64,000 bases of DNA from Plasmodium malariae (Eukaryota; Apicomplexa; Aconoidasida; Haemosporida; Plasmodiidae), in contig NC_041787.1 in the NCBI RefSeq assembly GCF_900090045.1, positions 2,229,001 to 2,293,000 on the forward strand, in the 5' to 3' direction. The position numbers were made by a program, and so were the translations under genes. Positions 35,868 through 48,447 of the stretch are shown piece after piece. Positions within the stretch are counted from its first letter, which is position 1, and every line of letters starts with the position of its first letter. The notes under the pieces were generated by a model that searched no databases, had not been told where the DNA came from, and saw only the letters and a program-made list of their open reading frames with translations.

Positions 35868-36287
35868 GTACATTTTTTCTTTTGTATTTTTTGTTAAAAA
35901 AAAGAAAAAACATAGCCTCCCTTCACGTGAAATAAATATACATTTAGCAAAGTTAAGGGGCACTTTTACCATATCATTTTCACTTTATAATCGGGCCCAC
36001 TATATTACTTTTTTTTATGAAACGTTTGCATAATGTATTGTACATATATTTTATTTCTGAGATTTTTTGATACAAATCATAGGGAGAATAATCATATAAT
36101 CGTATGTAAGAATTTTTTTATTCATAAAAGTAGGGAACGGCTAAAACAATGTCCATGCGAGGTTGGTCATGTATATATATATATATGGGTATACATATGC
36201 TTATGTTTGTGCAGACGATACCAATTTGAACACAAAAACATGCTTAATTTTAAAAAATTGAAGTCATTTGTAAAAATGAAAAGGTAG
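35662..36287 (+). CDS. Possible small multi-exon gene with signal peptide (uncertain)
   Basis: An ATG at 35662 opens MKIFLCFIFVFIKCISL, a good signal peptide, followed by a polar stretch to MAAYT. A phase-matched splice (35816 to 35916) gives LPSREINIHLAKLRGTFTI and then SFSLYNRAHYITFFYET. A further short exon at 36083-36101 (ENNHII) and 3' pieces near 36130-36165 and 36215-36287 are possible but can be joined in more than one way. A signal peptide followed by a basic stretch would suit an apicoplast-targeted protein. I recognise no family. It could be chance open sequence between the Rrp5-like and uL16m genes. Confidence 0.3.
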
Positions 36288-36618
36288 AAATTACTATATT
36301 GTTTATTATAAAATTTTCCTTTTACAAAATTGATTAATATATATGTACTACAAAAAAAGGGGAATAAAATGAACTTATTCAGAACTGTCACAAATGTGTT
36401 GTCATAGCCCTACTTACAAAAATTATCCCACTAAAATGTATATATAAAGAATCGGTAAATGTTTTATCTTATAATATTAAAGGTTGTTTTTATCAAAGGT
36501 GAACAGAAACTTTTTTTTTTGTTTTTTTTGTTTTTTTTGTTTTTTACTTATATATTTGGTAACATTTTTTTCCATTTTATGGCGCCCTTCAAAAAAAAAA
36601 AAAAAAAAAAAAATTATT

Positions 36619-37167
36619 TTACGTATTATTGTCGTCTTTTGTAAATAACTTTGACCTATATTGATTAAACTGTATTAATTGATCTTTAAGTATTTTTTTT
36701 TGAGAAATATATTTTATATTGTGAACTCGAAATAAATTATTTTGTGTTCTAAATACACATGGGATAGCTACTTTGGCTGCTGCTTTTTTTAAAACTTTAT
36801 AAATAGGATCATCAAATCCTAGAGCATTAAATGGACTAGTTGTAGGAATATGAAAAATGGTTTTTCCTGCTGGTACTCTTGCAACAAAATAATCAATGAG
36901 CCCCTTTCCCTGTCCCATTTTTGTTCCATCTGGTTTTTTAGTTACACTATAGGTTGCATGAACATCTACAAAATATTCTTTTTTCTTTCCTAAATATTTA
37001 CGTATAATTTGTTTCATTTCTGCTAATTTTTCTCCTCTTATTCTCTTTGGGCAAGCAGCTACAAGTGATTTTCCAACATGTATATCGGGGGCACTAAGAG
37101 GAGTTATTCTACCCTTAGGGGCTTTTAATCGAACGGGTAGCGGACTTTTATAAATTATTGGTGGCAT
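36619..37167 (-). CDS. Mitochondrial ribosomal protein uL16m
   Basis: A 182-aa single-exon gene starting MPPIIYKSPLPVRLKAPKGR. The diagnostic segment MGQGKGLIDYFVARVPAGK corresponds to the conserved MGxGKG...WVAxVxxG core of bacterial-type L16, followed by ALKKAAAKV-like KVLKKAAAKVAIPC. uL16 binds the 50S subunit near the tRNA acceptor arms and peptidyl-transferase centre. The bacterial-type sequence excludes the cytosolic L10/L16 counterpart. There is no signal peptide, so I favour the mitochondrion over the apicoplast; L16 of the apicoplast is encoded in its own genome in Plasmodium. The protein is longer than bacterial L16 (about 137 aa) at both ends. Confidence 0.85.
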   Translation of the reverse strand: MPPIIYKSPLPVRLKAPKGRITPLSAPDIHVGKSLVAACPKRIRGEKLAEMKQIIRKYLGKKKEYFVDVHATYSVTKKPDGTKMGQGKGLIDYFVARVPAGKTIFHIPTTSPFNALGFDDPIYKVLKKAAAKVAIPCVFRTQNNLFRVHNIKYISQKKILKDQLIQFNQYRSKLFTKDDNNT

Positions 37168-38360
37168 TATTTCTTATTTGTTGGATTTGAATAAAATACA
37201 CATATTCTGCTCCTCTTACAATAATAAAAGGATTTTTTCCTTTTTGGCTACTTTGTTATGGAAAATAAAACGTCCACACTATTTTTGTTCTATCTGAATA
37301 TACATGTAACAACATACATATAAAAATAAATATACATAATATACATACATATATTCTGTGATACCTTACAGTTTCTCTAATTCTTATGTGCTTATATTTT
37401 TTGCTCATCATCAAAAGTAAAAATAAAAATACTGTACGTTACTTTGCACACTGCATAGTTAGGAGTAAAACAGCATATACTTCATTTTATGTATAATTGC
37501 TTTATCAAAACAATTTAATATTTTACAGTTATACATATTTCCATTTTTTAAAATTATTAATAAAAACAATGTGTTGCATTTTACCCATAAATTTTCATAA
37601 TTATCATAATTTTCACATTTTAAGGATTTCACTATTTTCTCTGTTAATTTTTTAATTCTTTTTAATTCTCACATCCTCAGTATTAATAATTTATATGCAA
37701 CTGAATAATACAGCAAGGGGAAAAAGTGTACCTTATTTTTGAACACACTAGTCCTCAAAAGATGTATAAAAATTCAAAAATAAACACATACAGCTTTTTA
37801 TATTTTTGTGTGTTTTAATTTTTAATGTAATATTTATGTTATTTTTCCTTTAAAATAACTTACTGATTTTAATGTAATTTTTTATTATATAACTTTTTAA
37901 AGTCTTCATATTAGGAATATACTCTTTTTTTTTTTTTTTTTTTTTTTTTTTGTTTTGAAGTACTGCACATATTTACTTGTATCTTTTGATGAACATAGTA
38001 TTAATACTCATGTCCGATTTTTCAACCATCGTATAGCATAAAAATGCTATATATATATATATATATATATATAAGTGATGCTTTATTAACTGTTTTTGTT
38101 CATATGTGTAATTAACAACTTATTTACGCGATGAAAAAGGCAAATATAAAATAATTCTTTCTTAAAAGCTGACCCAGCGAGCAATGTACCTACTGTTTTT
38201 CTGTAAAATGTTCGTACACACTATTCATTAAAAATGATGATATTTATTGTGGTATAAACACTTTTTTTTTTTAGCATATCTGATTAACTACTTTTACCAG
38301 AAGGTATGAAGTTTAAATACAAAAAAAAATCATTATATATATACAATACTACTTAACAAA

Positions 38361-38399
<39 letters not shown>

Positions 38400-38927
38400 C
38401 CCTTAAGCTATGTATTTATGTCCCATAAGGAAGACTATTTACTAATATTAAATTATTTATGATTTTCCTTTTTATGATAATATTGCTGTGTGAAATATTA
38501 TTGTAATGTGTTATGGTAAAAAAGTTCAATAACTTTTTTTTTAGAAAAAAATCCTTTGCAATAATTTATAAAATGGTTTGTATTAACCAAAAGGCGTTAA
38601 ATGAGAACAAAAAAATATAAGCAACAAAATGAAATAAAAAAAAATAAAATAAAAAAAATAAAATAAAAAAAAATAAAATTAAAAAAAATAAAATTGAAAG
38701 GTTGAAGACTTGAGGAAGTTGAAATAAAACAGATAAAATACATAAACTAATAAATAAAAAAAAAAAAAGAACAAATGAGACAAAAAAATAAAAATTTTAA
38801 TGTTAAAACAGTGATATACAGGTAATTTCTTATGGGAATAATGTATTTTTCACATAAATAGGCAATTCTAGAAATTTTCATTTTTTGAACTTTTTTATGA
38901 TTCCAAGTTTTCATTATACATTTTATA
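37168..38927. other. Intergenic between uL16m and SOAP
   Basis: 1.8 kb without a credible gene. Features are T runs (37924-37951, 38385-38399), (TA)n near 38050-38072 and 38359-38382, a ctattcat-type AT-rich background, and an aaaaaaaataaaat tandem at 38634-38690. Confidence 0.6.
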
Positions 38928-39443
38928 TTAACAGTAACAGGAACAACTACATTCTTCTGTTTGAACACCTGTAACACTTTTACAAGAGGAGAAACATTCT
39001 GTTATTACGTTATTTGAGTCTGTTGTTCTATTTTGAGGCTTGATGTCTGTTTGGTGTTTTGCTTGTGAACCAGTACCTTGTTGAGCATTTACATTAGATG
39101 AGTCGGAATTTTGTTGTCTTGAAGGGGAAGATTTTTTCTGTGTATTCATATCAGACTTTGTAAGTTTAGATCCAATACTTGCATGTCTATATTTCATTGA
39201 AAACCCCGTTTTGTTTTTACAACTGCACTCACATTCACAAAAATTCTCAGGTAAACATTTGATACATTCTTTTTGCGTTGTTTTTGGTGAAAATATATCA
39301 ACAGCTGAATAATTTCTTACGCTATTATTATTATTGTTATTATGAGCATTGGTTACTGATCTTTTTAAGGAAAATTTCCTTTCCTCATGAGCGCATATTA
39401 GTGCGAAAAGTAAAGGAATAAACACAATTAGAATTTTTTTCAT
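38928..39443 (-). CDS. SOAP: Secreted ookinete adhesive protein SOAP
   Basis: A 171-aa protein; I start at the ATG giving MKKILIVFIPLLFALICAHE, a classic signal peptide, although the frame is open 22 codons further upstream. The mature protein has a central Ser/Gln/Thr/Asn-rich linker between two cysteine clusters: ECIKCLPENFCECECSCK (about residues 59-76) and ECFSSCKS with ECSCSCYC at the extreme C-terminus. SOAP is a micronemal ookinete protein that binds mosquito laminin and aids midgut invasion. Size, two modular cysteine-rich ends and position between uL16m and cytochrome c all agree with it. From memory, P. falciparum SOAP is in the same place on chromosome 14. A TAGCTA element about 350 bp upstream supports ookinete expression. 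Confidence 0.85.
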   Translation of the reverse strand: MKKILIVFIPLLFALICAHEERKFSLKRSVTNAHNNNNNNSVRNYSAVDIFSPKTTQKECIKCLPENFCECECSCKNKTGFSMKYRHASIGSKLTKSDMNTQKKSSPSRQQNSDSSNVNAQQGTGSQAKHQTDIKPQNRTTDSNNVITECFSSCKSVTGVQTEECSCSCYC

Positions 39444-40693
39444 CTTTGTTAATATGTATGTACATGTGAAAGTATAATATATGGTACAATAACGCTGTGA
39501 TGAAAACAAAAAAAAAAATAGGTAAAATTAAAAAAAGTTAATTTAGAAACGAAAAAAAAATAATATTTATATATAAAGCTCCAATTTTGTTAAACTAATG
39601 TAATAAAAACAAAAAAAAGTAAACTAAAAAAAGAGTAGAATAATTTAAAAAAAAATGAAAATTAATATTAATAATTAAAATAAAATGGAAAATTAAATTT
39701 AACATAGAGAAATCTGGTAATCAAAGGATATAAATTACTTAATCTTTCCATTCAAAAAAAAAGCTACTTTTTTTTTTTCCTCTCTATATAAATAGCTATA
39801 TTTTTTTTTTTAATAAGCTATTTTTTTTTTTTTTTTTTTTTTGTGATTTAAATAAAAATAACCTATTATTTTTTAAATGTTGAATATTTTATGCATCCTT
39901 TTGAAAATGCCGAAAATGAAAAATTAAGAAAGAAATATATATAGGGATAAAATGTGCCTTTTACGAACTACTTGGTTATTCTACGAAGTCTATTATGATA
40001 AGGTGTTTATATGCTAATGAACCGTTGTGTCATATCACGTGTAAAGTAAATATATTTTTTTTTAATTATGAAATATTTTTAAAAACCTTTTTTAAGAGCA
40101 TTTTTAAGATCTTTTTTTTTTTTTTTTTTTTTTATTACAACTTTTTTAAGACAGTATTTTTCTTGAGAATCGCTAGCCAAATAAAAATTTATTATTTCAT
40201 AATATTTAATACTAATTAACTTAGGGATTTATATATCATAATTTAAATTACCAGTTTTACATTCCAATATTTGCCAAATTCGTTCGGTAACATGCAGCTG
40301 CGAAAAATTTTAATTATATACGCACACATACGTACATATATATTTGTATATATATTATGAAATATGTTTACTCATTAGACATATATTGTAAACCACAAAA
40401 AGTTCCATCTTTTTTTTTTTTTTACAAAATTTTTATATTTTTATAAAATAAAGCATAAAATAGTTAATTGGGAAAATATAAAACTTTCAAAAGGATAACA
40501 ATTTTTTAGTCTCTTTTTTGGCTAACAGATATATTTATTAATTTCATTGCTATTATATAATTTTTTTTTTTTTTTTTTTTTTTTTTTTGAAATGCTTTAA
40601 ACTTATTTCGTTTTCCCGTTTACAAAATATAATTGTTTAAATTCTGATAAAGAGTTCCTTCTTAATAATTTTATCTATACATTAACATTCCTT
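39444..40693. other. Intergenic upstream of SOAP
   Basis: 1.25 kb holding the SOAP promoter and the 3' flank of the acidic-repeat gene. It has long T runs at 39824-39842, 40118-40133 and 40561-40588. An open stretch at 39995-40219 is T-rich low complexity and not supported. Confidence 0.5.
39761..39820 (-). promoter_or_regulatory. AGCTA cluster upstream of SOAP (candidate AP2-O sites)
   Basis: A palindromic TAGCTA lies at 39793-39798, flanked by AAGCTA at 39761-39766 and 39815-39820, 318-377 bp upstream of the SOAP start codon. TAGCTA is the core motif reported for the ookinete transcription factor AP2-O, and SOAP is one of its known targets in rodent malaria. The sequence is directly seen; function here is inferred. 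Confidence 0.55.
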
Positions 40694-41350
40694 TTATGTA
40701 CAACAACATAAGAAACTTCTTCTTTTGGTTTTTTTAATTACAGGATCTAAATATTGAAGAGTATGGTCTTTCATCAGGTAGTGTGGATAAAACTGAAAAG
40801 AGAAGAAATAAAAAAATATAAAAAAAGTTATAAAATATTATTATGTTTTACTTATATTATGTTAAGCTATAAAATAAATGAATGTTGCTTTATAAATGTT
40901 TACCTTTGGTGCTTCGAATACACTTTTATCAAAAGGACAATTAAAGGTATCATGTGTATGTTTTACTTCATCTTCCCTTAGTATGACATTTTCGTTTTGA
41001 CTTGATTCATATAATTCATCTGATGCTTTACTATTAATTATATCATTTTCATATTCCACTTTGGTTTCGTCATTTTCATATTCCATTTTTATTTCATCAT
41101 CTTCATACTCCATTTTGGTTTCACCATTTTCATTTTCCAATATGCTTGTATCATTTTCCATTTTTTTTGTATCACTTTCATTTTCTAATATGCTTGTATC
41201 ATTTTCCATTTTTTTTGTATCACTTTCATTTTCCAATATATTTGCGTCATTTTCATATTCCACTTTGGTTTCATCATTTGTATTTATTTCTTCAACTGTC
41301 TCAAAATTTTCATCAGAATTAGTATTCCGTTTTTCTATTAACCACTTCAT
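40694..41350 (-). CDS. Acidic repeat protein with C-terminal CCC, 181 aa (2 exons), function unknown
   Basis: Exon 1 (41350-40904) starts MKWLIEKRNTNSDENFETV and holds degenerate repeats of about 17 residues such as NESDTKKMENDTSILE and EYENDETKVE. Exon 2 (40792-40694) joins in phase 0 through AAG|GTAAAC and TTTTCAG. It gives FYPHYLMKDHTLQYLDPVI, then a basic KKTKRRSF and the terminal LCCCT. A basic patch followed by CCC near the C-terminus suggests palmitoylation and attachment to the inner face of a membrane, for example the plasma membrane or inner membrane complex. No signal peptide or transmembrane segment was seen. The family is unknown. The frame is open upstream of the chosen ATG only to a TTG. 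Confidence 0.65.
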
Positions 41351-43890
41351 ATTTATATATGTTATATAAAGTGAATTCAAGCAGACTAGCAGTCTTTTTC
41401 TCTTTTGTGTTTTCTACAAAGATGCTGAAGAAATTGCTACTTCAACATTCATTAATTTGCATTAACACAACTATATATATTAACGACTTTAATTTATTGT
41501 TTATACTTTACCTTTTTATCATAGAATAAAAAAATTAGAAGAGGCGTATAATTTATAATTCACCCCTATAAGCACATTATAATATAATGCAATGCAATTG
41601 TACTAATTAAGCTTCTTTTTTTTTTTTTTTTTTTTCTTGTATGTGTGTTTATGGATATGTGTATTATGTATATTTATACACTATATTATCCTACACGTCG
41701 CTAATTTTTTTCCTGTATTTATTTTTTATTTTTTTGAATAACAATTTTACCCATAATTGTTATTTTCCGCATAAGTATTATTTTTCACGTAATTCGTATA
41801 TAGTGAGTGTTCCTTAAGAAGATAAGGAGACACACACACACACACACACACATTAATTTTTAAATTATCATTTCTTAGCTCTTTTCCAAGAGTTAAAATA
41901 TAAGATAAATGTATTTTCTAATGGACTATTTTTATGTATTTTGCACACTATATGTGTCTTATATTTAAATTAGGGGAAAAACATAGAATATAAAGAAAAA
42001 TTATTTTTATGTGTATTGAAATTTTTTATTATTATATGATCTGCTCAGGTAATGTTAGCTTTTTTCTGTAAGCCTCACTAAATGAGCAAATTAACATTTT
42101 ACTAATACATTGTATGTCCAAAGGATAATATAAATGAACAAACATTTTATTTTTGCATAAATAATCTTTAATTACTACAATGATAATGTTTTACAAAATG
42201 TTTACTCCTTGTATACTTATATATATTTGTGCATATATTGGACTATTATAATTCCTGCTCATTTATGTATGACAAAGATTTAAAGTTTTCATATGCAACA
42301 AACTTATAAGGAGCGAGCCAAATTATTTTTTTTTTTTTATATTAATGGTAAGATTCTTTCAAAATAGATCCAACATAAGCATAAGGATTAATAAAAAATT
42401 CTGTAATTAGACTTTATTTTTTTTTCTTCATTAATTTTACCATACTTCACTTTTGCAGGAAAAAGAGAAACGTGAAACATAAACAACATATAAAAAAATT
42501 AATAAAATATGTAAAAAAAATATAAGAACAAATTTTACCTTCTATGTTATTAATTCACGTTTAAAAATAAAATTATTTAAAATATTTTCAAAATTTTTAT
42601 TTTTTCTGTAAAACATCAATAACTTTGTATGTAGCGTGCTGTAAAAATATTATGTATTTTCATCAAATTAATTTTTAGAGTAATGAAATAAGGAAAAATA
42701 CTTTATTATTATGTTACTTTTTCATGGTATATCTCTCCTACTCTTCTTTACTTATTTCTGAATTATTCAACATTCGTTGCACATTAAATTTTACGACTGT
42801 TTTATTTTCCCCTATGTGTAGCATTTATGATATTAAAATATATATCTGTAAAGACGTCTTCCCTTATAAAAACTAATTTTATATTTTTTGTGTTAAGGAA
42901 CAAATGTAATTGAATTAAAAAAAAAAAAAAATTTAATTCTTCTGTAGGAATTAAATATATCTGTATTTTGATATATACATATAAATATACATATATTTTT
43001 TTTTTTTTCCTTAAACTTTATAAGTACACTATTTTCTATAAAATAAACCATTTACATAGAACTACATTTTAATGTATTTCTACCTTTTTTGAAGCAAACT
43101 CTTTTAAAGATAATGCATTACTTTTGTTAACAAAAACTAATTATATGTGCATTATACAATATAAAAACGAACAGAAAAAAGTTCAATTATTTTTAAAACA
43201 CCTTTTAAATTTGAAGAGGACTGTACTAAATATTTATTCAAAAAAAGAACAAGCTTGCTTCATATGTGTTTTAATTTAAAAAAGTATATATGGGGATATT
43301 AAAATATTTATTTATATTGTTTCCTTTGAAAAAATAATTACATTTACGATTAACATTTTTAAAAATTCTTATATATAAATTTAAATTAACCATGAAAATT
43401 AAAAAAAAAAAAAAACATTTGCAAATTTTGATATACTTACTTTTAATCTTAATATATAATATGTAATAACTTCATTTCCGTGAAATTATTAACACATGCC
43501 ATTTCATAATGATATAATTAAATTTATATTGTAAGGTTAAGAAAAACTTGTACATCTAAAAAAAAAGAAATTGATACTTACTGTAGAATCAAATTTATTT
43601 TAAAACAACCGGAATTTTTTACCCATTATTTTGAATTAATAATAAGGGGTTTTTATAAATACCTTATAAAATAATTTCCTTTTTTTTTTTTTTTTTTTTT
43701 TTTTTGTTAACGAACAATATAAAATATATTTGTTAGCTACTATTTGTATAGTTTCAGTATCCTTTGAGTTTTATTGAAATTGTTTTTATAATTAATTTGC
43801 ACTTATTTATTTTTATATTATTCTTTAAATAAAAATATAACTGCGAACTATATAAATAGCAATTTAATTTTCTCTATCTTTAACCAAAGA
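41351..43890. promoter_or_regulatory. Divergent intergenic region upstream of cytochrome c, 2.5 kb
   Basis: It separates the acidic-repeat gene (-) and cytochrome c (+). Contains (CA)n at 41832-41851, T runs at 41617-41635 and 43680-43705, and otherwise A/T-rich sequence. No gene was credible on either strand. Confidence 0.55.
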
Positions 43891-44477
43891 ATGTCTCAAG
43901 TAAGACCAGAACCACAAGTAGAAGTTCCAGCGGGTGATTATAAGAAAGGAGCAAAACTTTTTAAGGCAAAATGTGCTCAATGCCATACAATTAACAAAGG
44001 TAAAAAACAGCTTATACACGCGCATGCACATACATACATGAACACACATACATGCACACACATACATGAACACACATACATGCACACATGTATTTATGTA
44101 TATATATGTATATGGCTGTATCTATATATTTGAATAAAATTTCATAGGTGTATTTACGAATGCAAACTTATATTCCATATATGAATATGTGTACACATTT
44201 GTTTTTAATCTTTTCCAATTTGTGTAAAAAAGGAGGAGCTGTCAAGCAAGGTCCGAATTTACATGGGTTTTACGGTAGGAAATCAGGAGAATCAGATTTT
44301 CCTTATTCTGATGCAAATAAAAATTCTGGTATCATTTGGTCGGATAAACACCTATATGAATATTTACTTAATCCGAAATTATATATACCAGGAACGAAAA
44401 TGATTTTTGCCGGTATTAAAAAGGAAAAAGAAAGAGCAGATTTGATAGAATACCTCAAAAAGGCTTCGTCGGAATGA
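43891..44477 (+). CDS. CYTC: Cytochrome c (2 exons)
   Basis: Exons 43891-43999 and 44233-44477 join in phase 1 to a protein of about 117 residues. The haem-attachment motif CAQCH (Cys28, Cys31, His32) is followed by the invariant class I c-type sequence NKGG, created across the splice. Downstream are [24 protein letters not shown] and [12 protein letters not shown], which includes the axial methionine. It carries electrons from complex III to complex IV in the mitochondrial intermembrane space. The N-terminus ([13 protein letters not shown]) is extended relative to animal cytochrome c, as in other apicomplexans. The intron acceptor is AAAAAAG, an unusual A-rich acceptor, but phase and protein continuity fix it. 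The intron contains a cacatacatg microsatellite. Confidence 0.97.
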
Positions 44478-45553
44478 AAAATAAAATAAAAAATGAAAAA
44501 GAAAAATACATTGCAGCACAAAAAAGAAATATAATCAAATAAAACATATATATATATGTATATATATATATCTTTCAAATTTTGTGTTTTTTTTATTTTT
44601 TTTATTTGGTTTCGTTTAGTCATATATGTAATAACGTTTGTACTGAAAAATGGTCGCACAACTATATAAGTTGTGCTTTTTAAGAAGTAAATAAATAAAG
44701 GTTACGTATATGTGTACATAATCATTTTTGCGCAAAATTTAGTATTACTTTATATGATAAATTTTTAATTATGACTGTTTAATTGTTTTGAAGTAACAAT
44801 AATTTTTATTCCGTAGTCTATTATATTTAACATTTCGCTGTAAATTATAAAAAAAAAAAAAAGAAAAGTAAAATTCTTTTACTTTTTTTTAAATAAGAAT
44901 TTAGAAGATAATAAAATAAATAAAAAAAAAAAGGAACATATAATTACATTTAATACAGAATATATATGTCTGATTGTAACAGATCCTCCTTTCGCATTTA
45001 TGCCACGTTATAACAATTACATGTTTGCAGATTATGTGCATAAATATATATATATATGTATATTATACATGTGTACGTAAATTTACGTGTGTGTAATTGT
45101 ATTGTTTTAAATAGCAGAATAAAATAACTTATTTGTCAATATATTTTTTATTAAAATATATTTTTTTAAGAAATAAAGTACCATATTTTAATTAAAAAAA
45201 CCCCAATAAAAAGGTCATCATTTTAACATATAATACGCATTATTCTTTATTTGAAGTTCAAAAAAACAGAACAAACTATAGCAATGCAAACATGCATAAA
45301 AAAAAATGGGAAAAAAAAATTCCCATATTTAAGACAAATATATAGCATTTCAATTTTTCGTTTTACTTTATAATATTTCACTAAAACATACATATTTGGC
45401 ATGTTCTTTCATTAAATATATTGATATTAAATCAAATGAAATATAACCAAGTTGCGTAATACATGGTTCATTACATACCCATATTTATATAATCAAATTT
45501 ACAGTACAAATTAAATCAATTTTAAAGGATTCCATTCTACTGTTACAGTACAT
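44478..45553. other. Convergent intergenic region, cytochrome c / RPC9
   Basis: 1.1 kb between the 3' ends of the two genes. Poly-A, (TA)n and aataaat tracts only. No gene seen. Confidence 0.6.
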
Positions 45554-46334
45554 TTATTGTTCATTTTGAACTAAATTTGTAATATGAACACTTTTCAATA
45601 AACTTAAAACAGGTTCAATGTTATTCTCATCACACCTAATAAAAAAAAAAAAAAAAAGGAATTTATTGCATTTTTTATTAAAAAATGTAAGCATAATTAT
45701 AGAGCACTGAAATATAACAACTGGGAAGATAATGCTTTTTTAATCTATATTAAAGGGTCTACTGAAAAATATGCTGAATAAAAATGATTATAGGAAATGA
45801 ATAAAATGCCAAGAAATGTAGCGTACTCACATATATATATGTATGTACGTATATATGCAAAATTATATGTCCATGGACACACGTTAATACATATGAAATA
45901 ATGGAGTACTTCTTATCTCCATAGTTCATGATCACATAAAGGTCAACAAAGTTCTTGCAGTTAATGTCTATCATCTGAATTTTTTCTTCTTTATCAAAAT
46001 TATATATATCTATTTGTTTAAAAAAATTAACAATATTATTAGAAATGTTTTCAATCATTTCGGTTAATTGATTGTAGTCTTTATTGTGTGACTGCTTTGA
46101 AATTAAATGAGGATTTGTGTCAACAATATATTTTTGGACGCTATTATATAGAATTTTATCAGATAATAATTTGATAAAATTTTTTTCGTACATATCTTGA
46201 AATATTTCCTCATCTCTTTCAGTCAATTTATTACATAAAAGTTTATCTATATTTTTAGCATTCTCTAATTCCTTCTTTATTACTACAAACGTTTCAAATT
46301 TCGTTATAGGTTCTCCTTTTCCTAATACTTTCAT
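45554..46334 (-). CDS. RNA polymerase III subunit RPC9/CRCP (2 exons)
   Basis: Exon 1 (46334-45910) starts MKVLGKGEPITKFETFVVIK. Exon 2 (45635-45554) adds CDENNIEPVLSLLKSVHITN and a short end. They join in phase 2 via AAGAA|GTACTC and TTATTAG. The conserved HRDC-like region reads FDKEEKIQMIDINCKNFVDLY and then the exon 2 segment. It matches the layout of human CRCP/yeast Rpc17, where LTKAEKLQLLN is followed by EIQLMVEE and EEQIEALL. RPC9 forms the stalk of RNA polymerase III with RPC8 and helps recruit TFIIIB for tRNA and 5S rRNA transcription. About 169 aa, slightly longer than the human protein. The donor GTACTC is non-standard but the frame and family fit are good. Pol II subunit RPB4 is the nearest alternative. 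Confidence 0.7.
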
Positions 46335-48372
46335 TGTTTTTTATTTTATTATATATATTTAAAATGATAAAAATTAAAAAGCTGAGAAAGGTAAACGATC
46401 ATTTTAACGCTTTTCATTATTAATGATTTTCTTTTTAAATTGGATTATAACATATCAGAAAAGGAAATTCTGATTTATTTTAATTTTGATCTTATTTTAA
46501 TTTTTTTTTTTTTTCTATATAATAATATTATATCAGTACTCCTTTTATACACCTTTTCTTTCTTTTTAATATTAAGAAATATGGCATATTTTTCTCTCTA
46601 AGAAGCTGCTCAAGAATGTGAATAATTGTTAATTCGACGAAATTTTATAACTTAATGTGTATATATTTATTTTGTTTTTTTTATTACTTAAACTTTTATT
46701 ATTATTTGGTCATTTGCTTACGTGCTCTATCGCTTAATATCATTAAAATATTTATTAAAAAAAAAAAAAAAAAAAAAAAAAATGGTAGCACTTTAACGCT
46801 TCAATCTGAAATTAAAAGATAATGAATTTATTTGTTTAATATTTGATTCTCCTGAAAGCGAAAAAATGAACGTAAAATTTGTAATGCTTGTGCAATAATT
46901 ATAAATATAAAATTGTAATTTAAAAAAAATATATTTTAGACTCAAAGAAGTATTCTATATGTTTTTCTTCAGTTTTGTGCTTTTCATTATATCATGTGAA
47001 AAATCCTATTTTTTATTATTCAATATTGTTCTAATATGCTAGAATTATGCAGTGAACGTATTTTTATTTAATTCATAATAAGTGAGTTCGTTGTTTTTGC
47101 TCTACGTAAATATATATATATATATATATATATTTTTTTTATTTATTTATATATACGTAGATATATTTATAATACAGATCATGTAGAAAAGATCACCTGG
47201 TTGTGTTTTATTTTTTGCGAAAAGTTTTGAGAAATTATAGACCCCATACTGATTCAAGATAAGCGCAGAATAATGCAGAGAAAAAAAAAAATTTTATGAA
47301 AAGGGTTTTTCCCACCTTTTTTTCTCTTTTTTTTTTTTTTTTGTTTTTTGATGATACAAATGTTCAAGATTCAAAATAGAAACAAATGAATTAGTTTGAG
47401 TGCGCTTTTAAAAAAATAATATCTTTAAACTCATAACATAAATTTTTACTATTACAGCGTGCTTGTTTGTATATGACCATATCTATGAAGATAAAAACAA
47501 TGGGTTAGTTTATGGAGACAAGTTAATAATTCAGAAAAAAACAAAACTTCACCTTAAAAAAGAATCAAGATTAATTATTTATGGATTTATAAAAAAATAA
47601 AAGGTCAGTTAGGTTTTATATACCCATTTATACATGCTAATAGGGTAAAAGGCACTAATCGAAATATAAAAAGAGTTAACCATTTCTGCTGTTAGTATAG
47701 GAGCAATAAATGATAAGTTACATATACTTGTTTGTGCAATTTTTAAAGGACTATATAGTTTATAAATAATATTATTTGGAATATACCCTCAATATACTAC
47801 TTGTCTACTGTTGTGATGAATCACTTTTATTTTTTTCTGTATGAAGATATTTTTACCTTACTTACAATGATGTACTGCAAAGGAGTATATTTTAGAATGT
47901 GAGACATGCTAGTATGTACGTGCTTAATATTACTCACATATGTAGGTGTATATATAATATATAATTTATATATGTATATATACTTGTTTACAAGTATACA
48001 TGTGTGCGTTCTAGTTTTTAATCCATATGTGAGCTTTTATTTTTTAAAATTAATACTTAAACATATTAATTTTTTTATATATAATGAGTGGGATCTCTAA
48101 TACTCTTTATATTGTCTGTGTTCTAATTTATCAATTATCAGAAGGAATTATTTTTATTTAAATTTGTCAAATAAATTTATTTTTTCCGCAGAAAGTAGGT
48201 ATATTACATGTGTGAGAATGGTTATAGAGGTTATTTTATTTACTTCATCTGCGGCTTTATTGGTGGTTTTACGGATGACCTTATTCTCTTCATTACGATG
48301 CTACAGCTACTGTTTGCGTATTCTTTGATTTTTTTTTACTGCTGTATTTTTTGTTTTGTTTTATTTTTATTT

Positions 48373-48447
<75 letters not shown>

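Noticed and set aside
43891..44133. 80-aa cytochrome c ending in a His/Thr-rich tail
   Set aside because: The tail is read-through into a cacatacatg intronic microsatellite; splicing to 44233 gives the complete cytochrome c.
45759..45909. C-terminal hydrophobic extension of RPC9
   Set aside because: It is intron read-through; the conserved HRDC-like end is restored by splicing to 45635.
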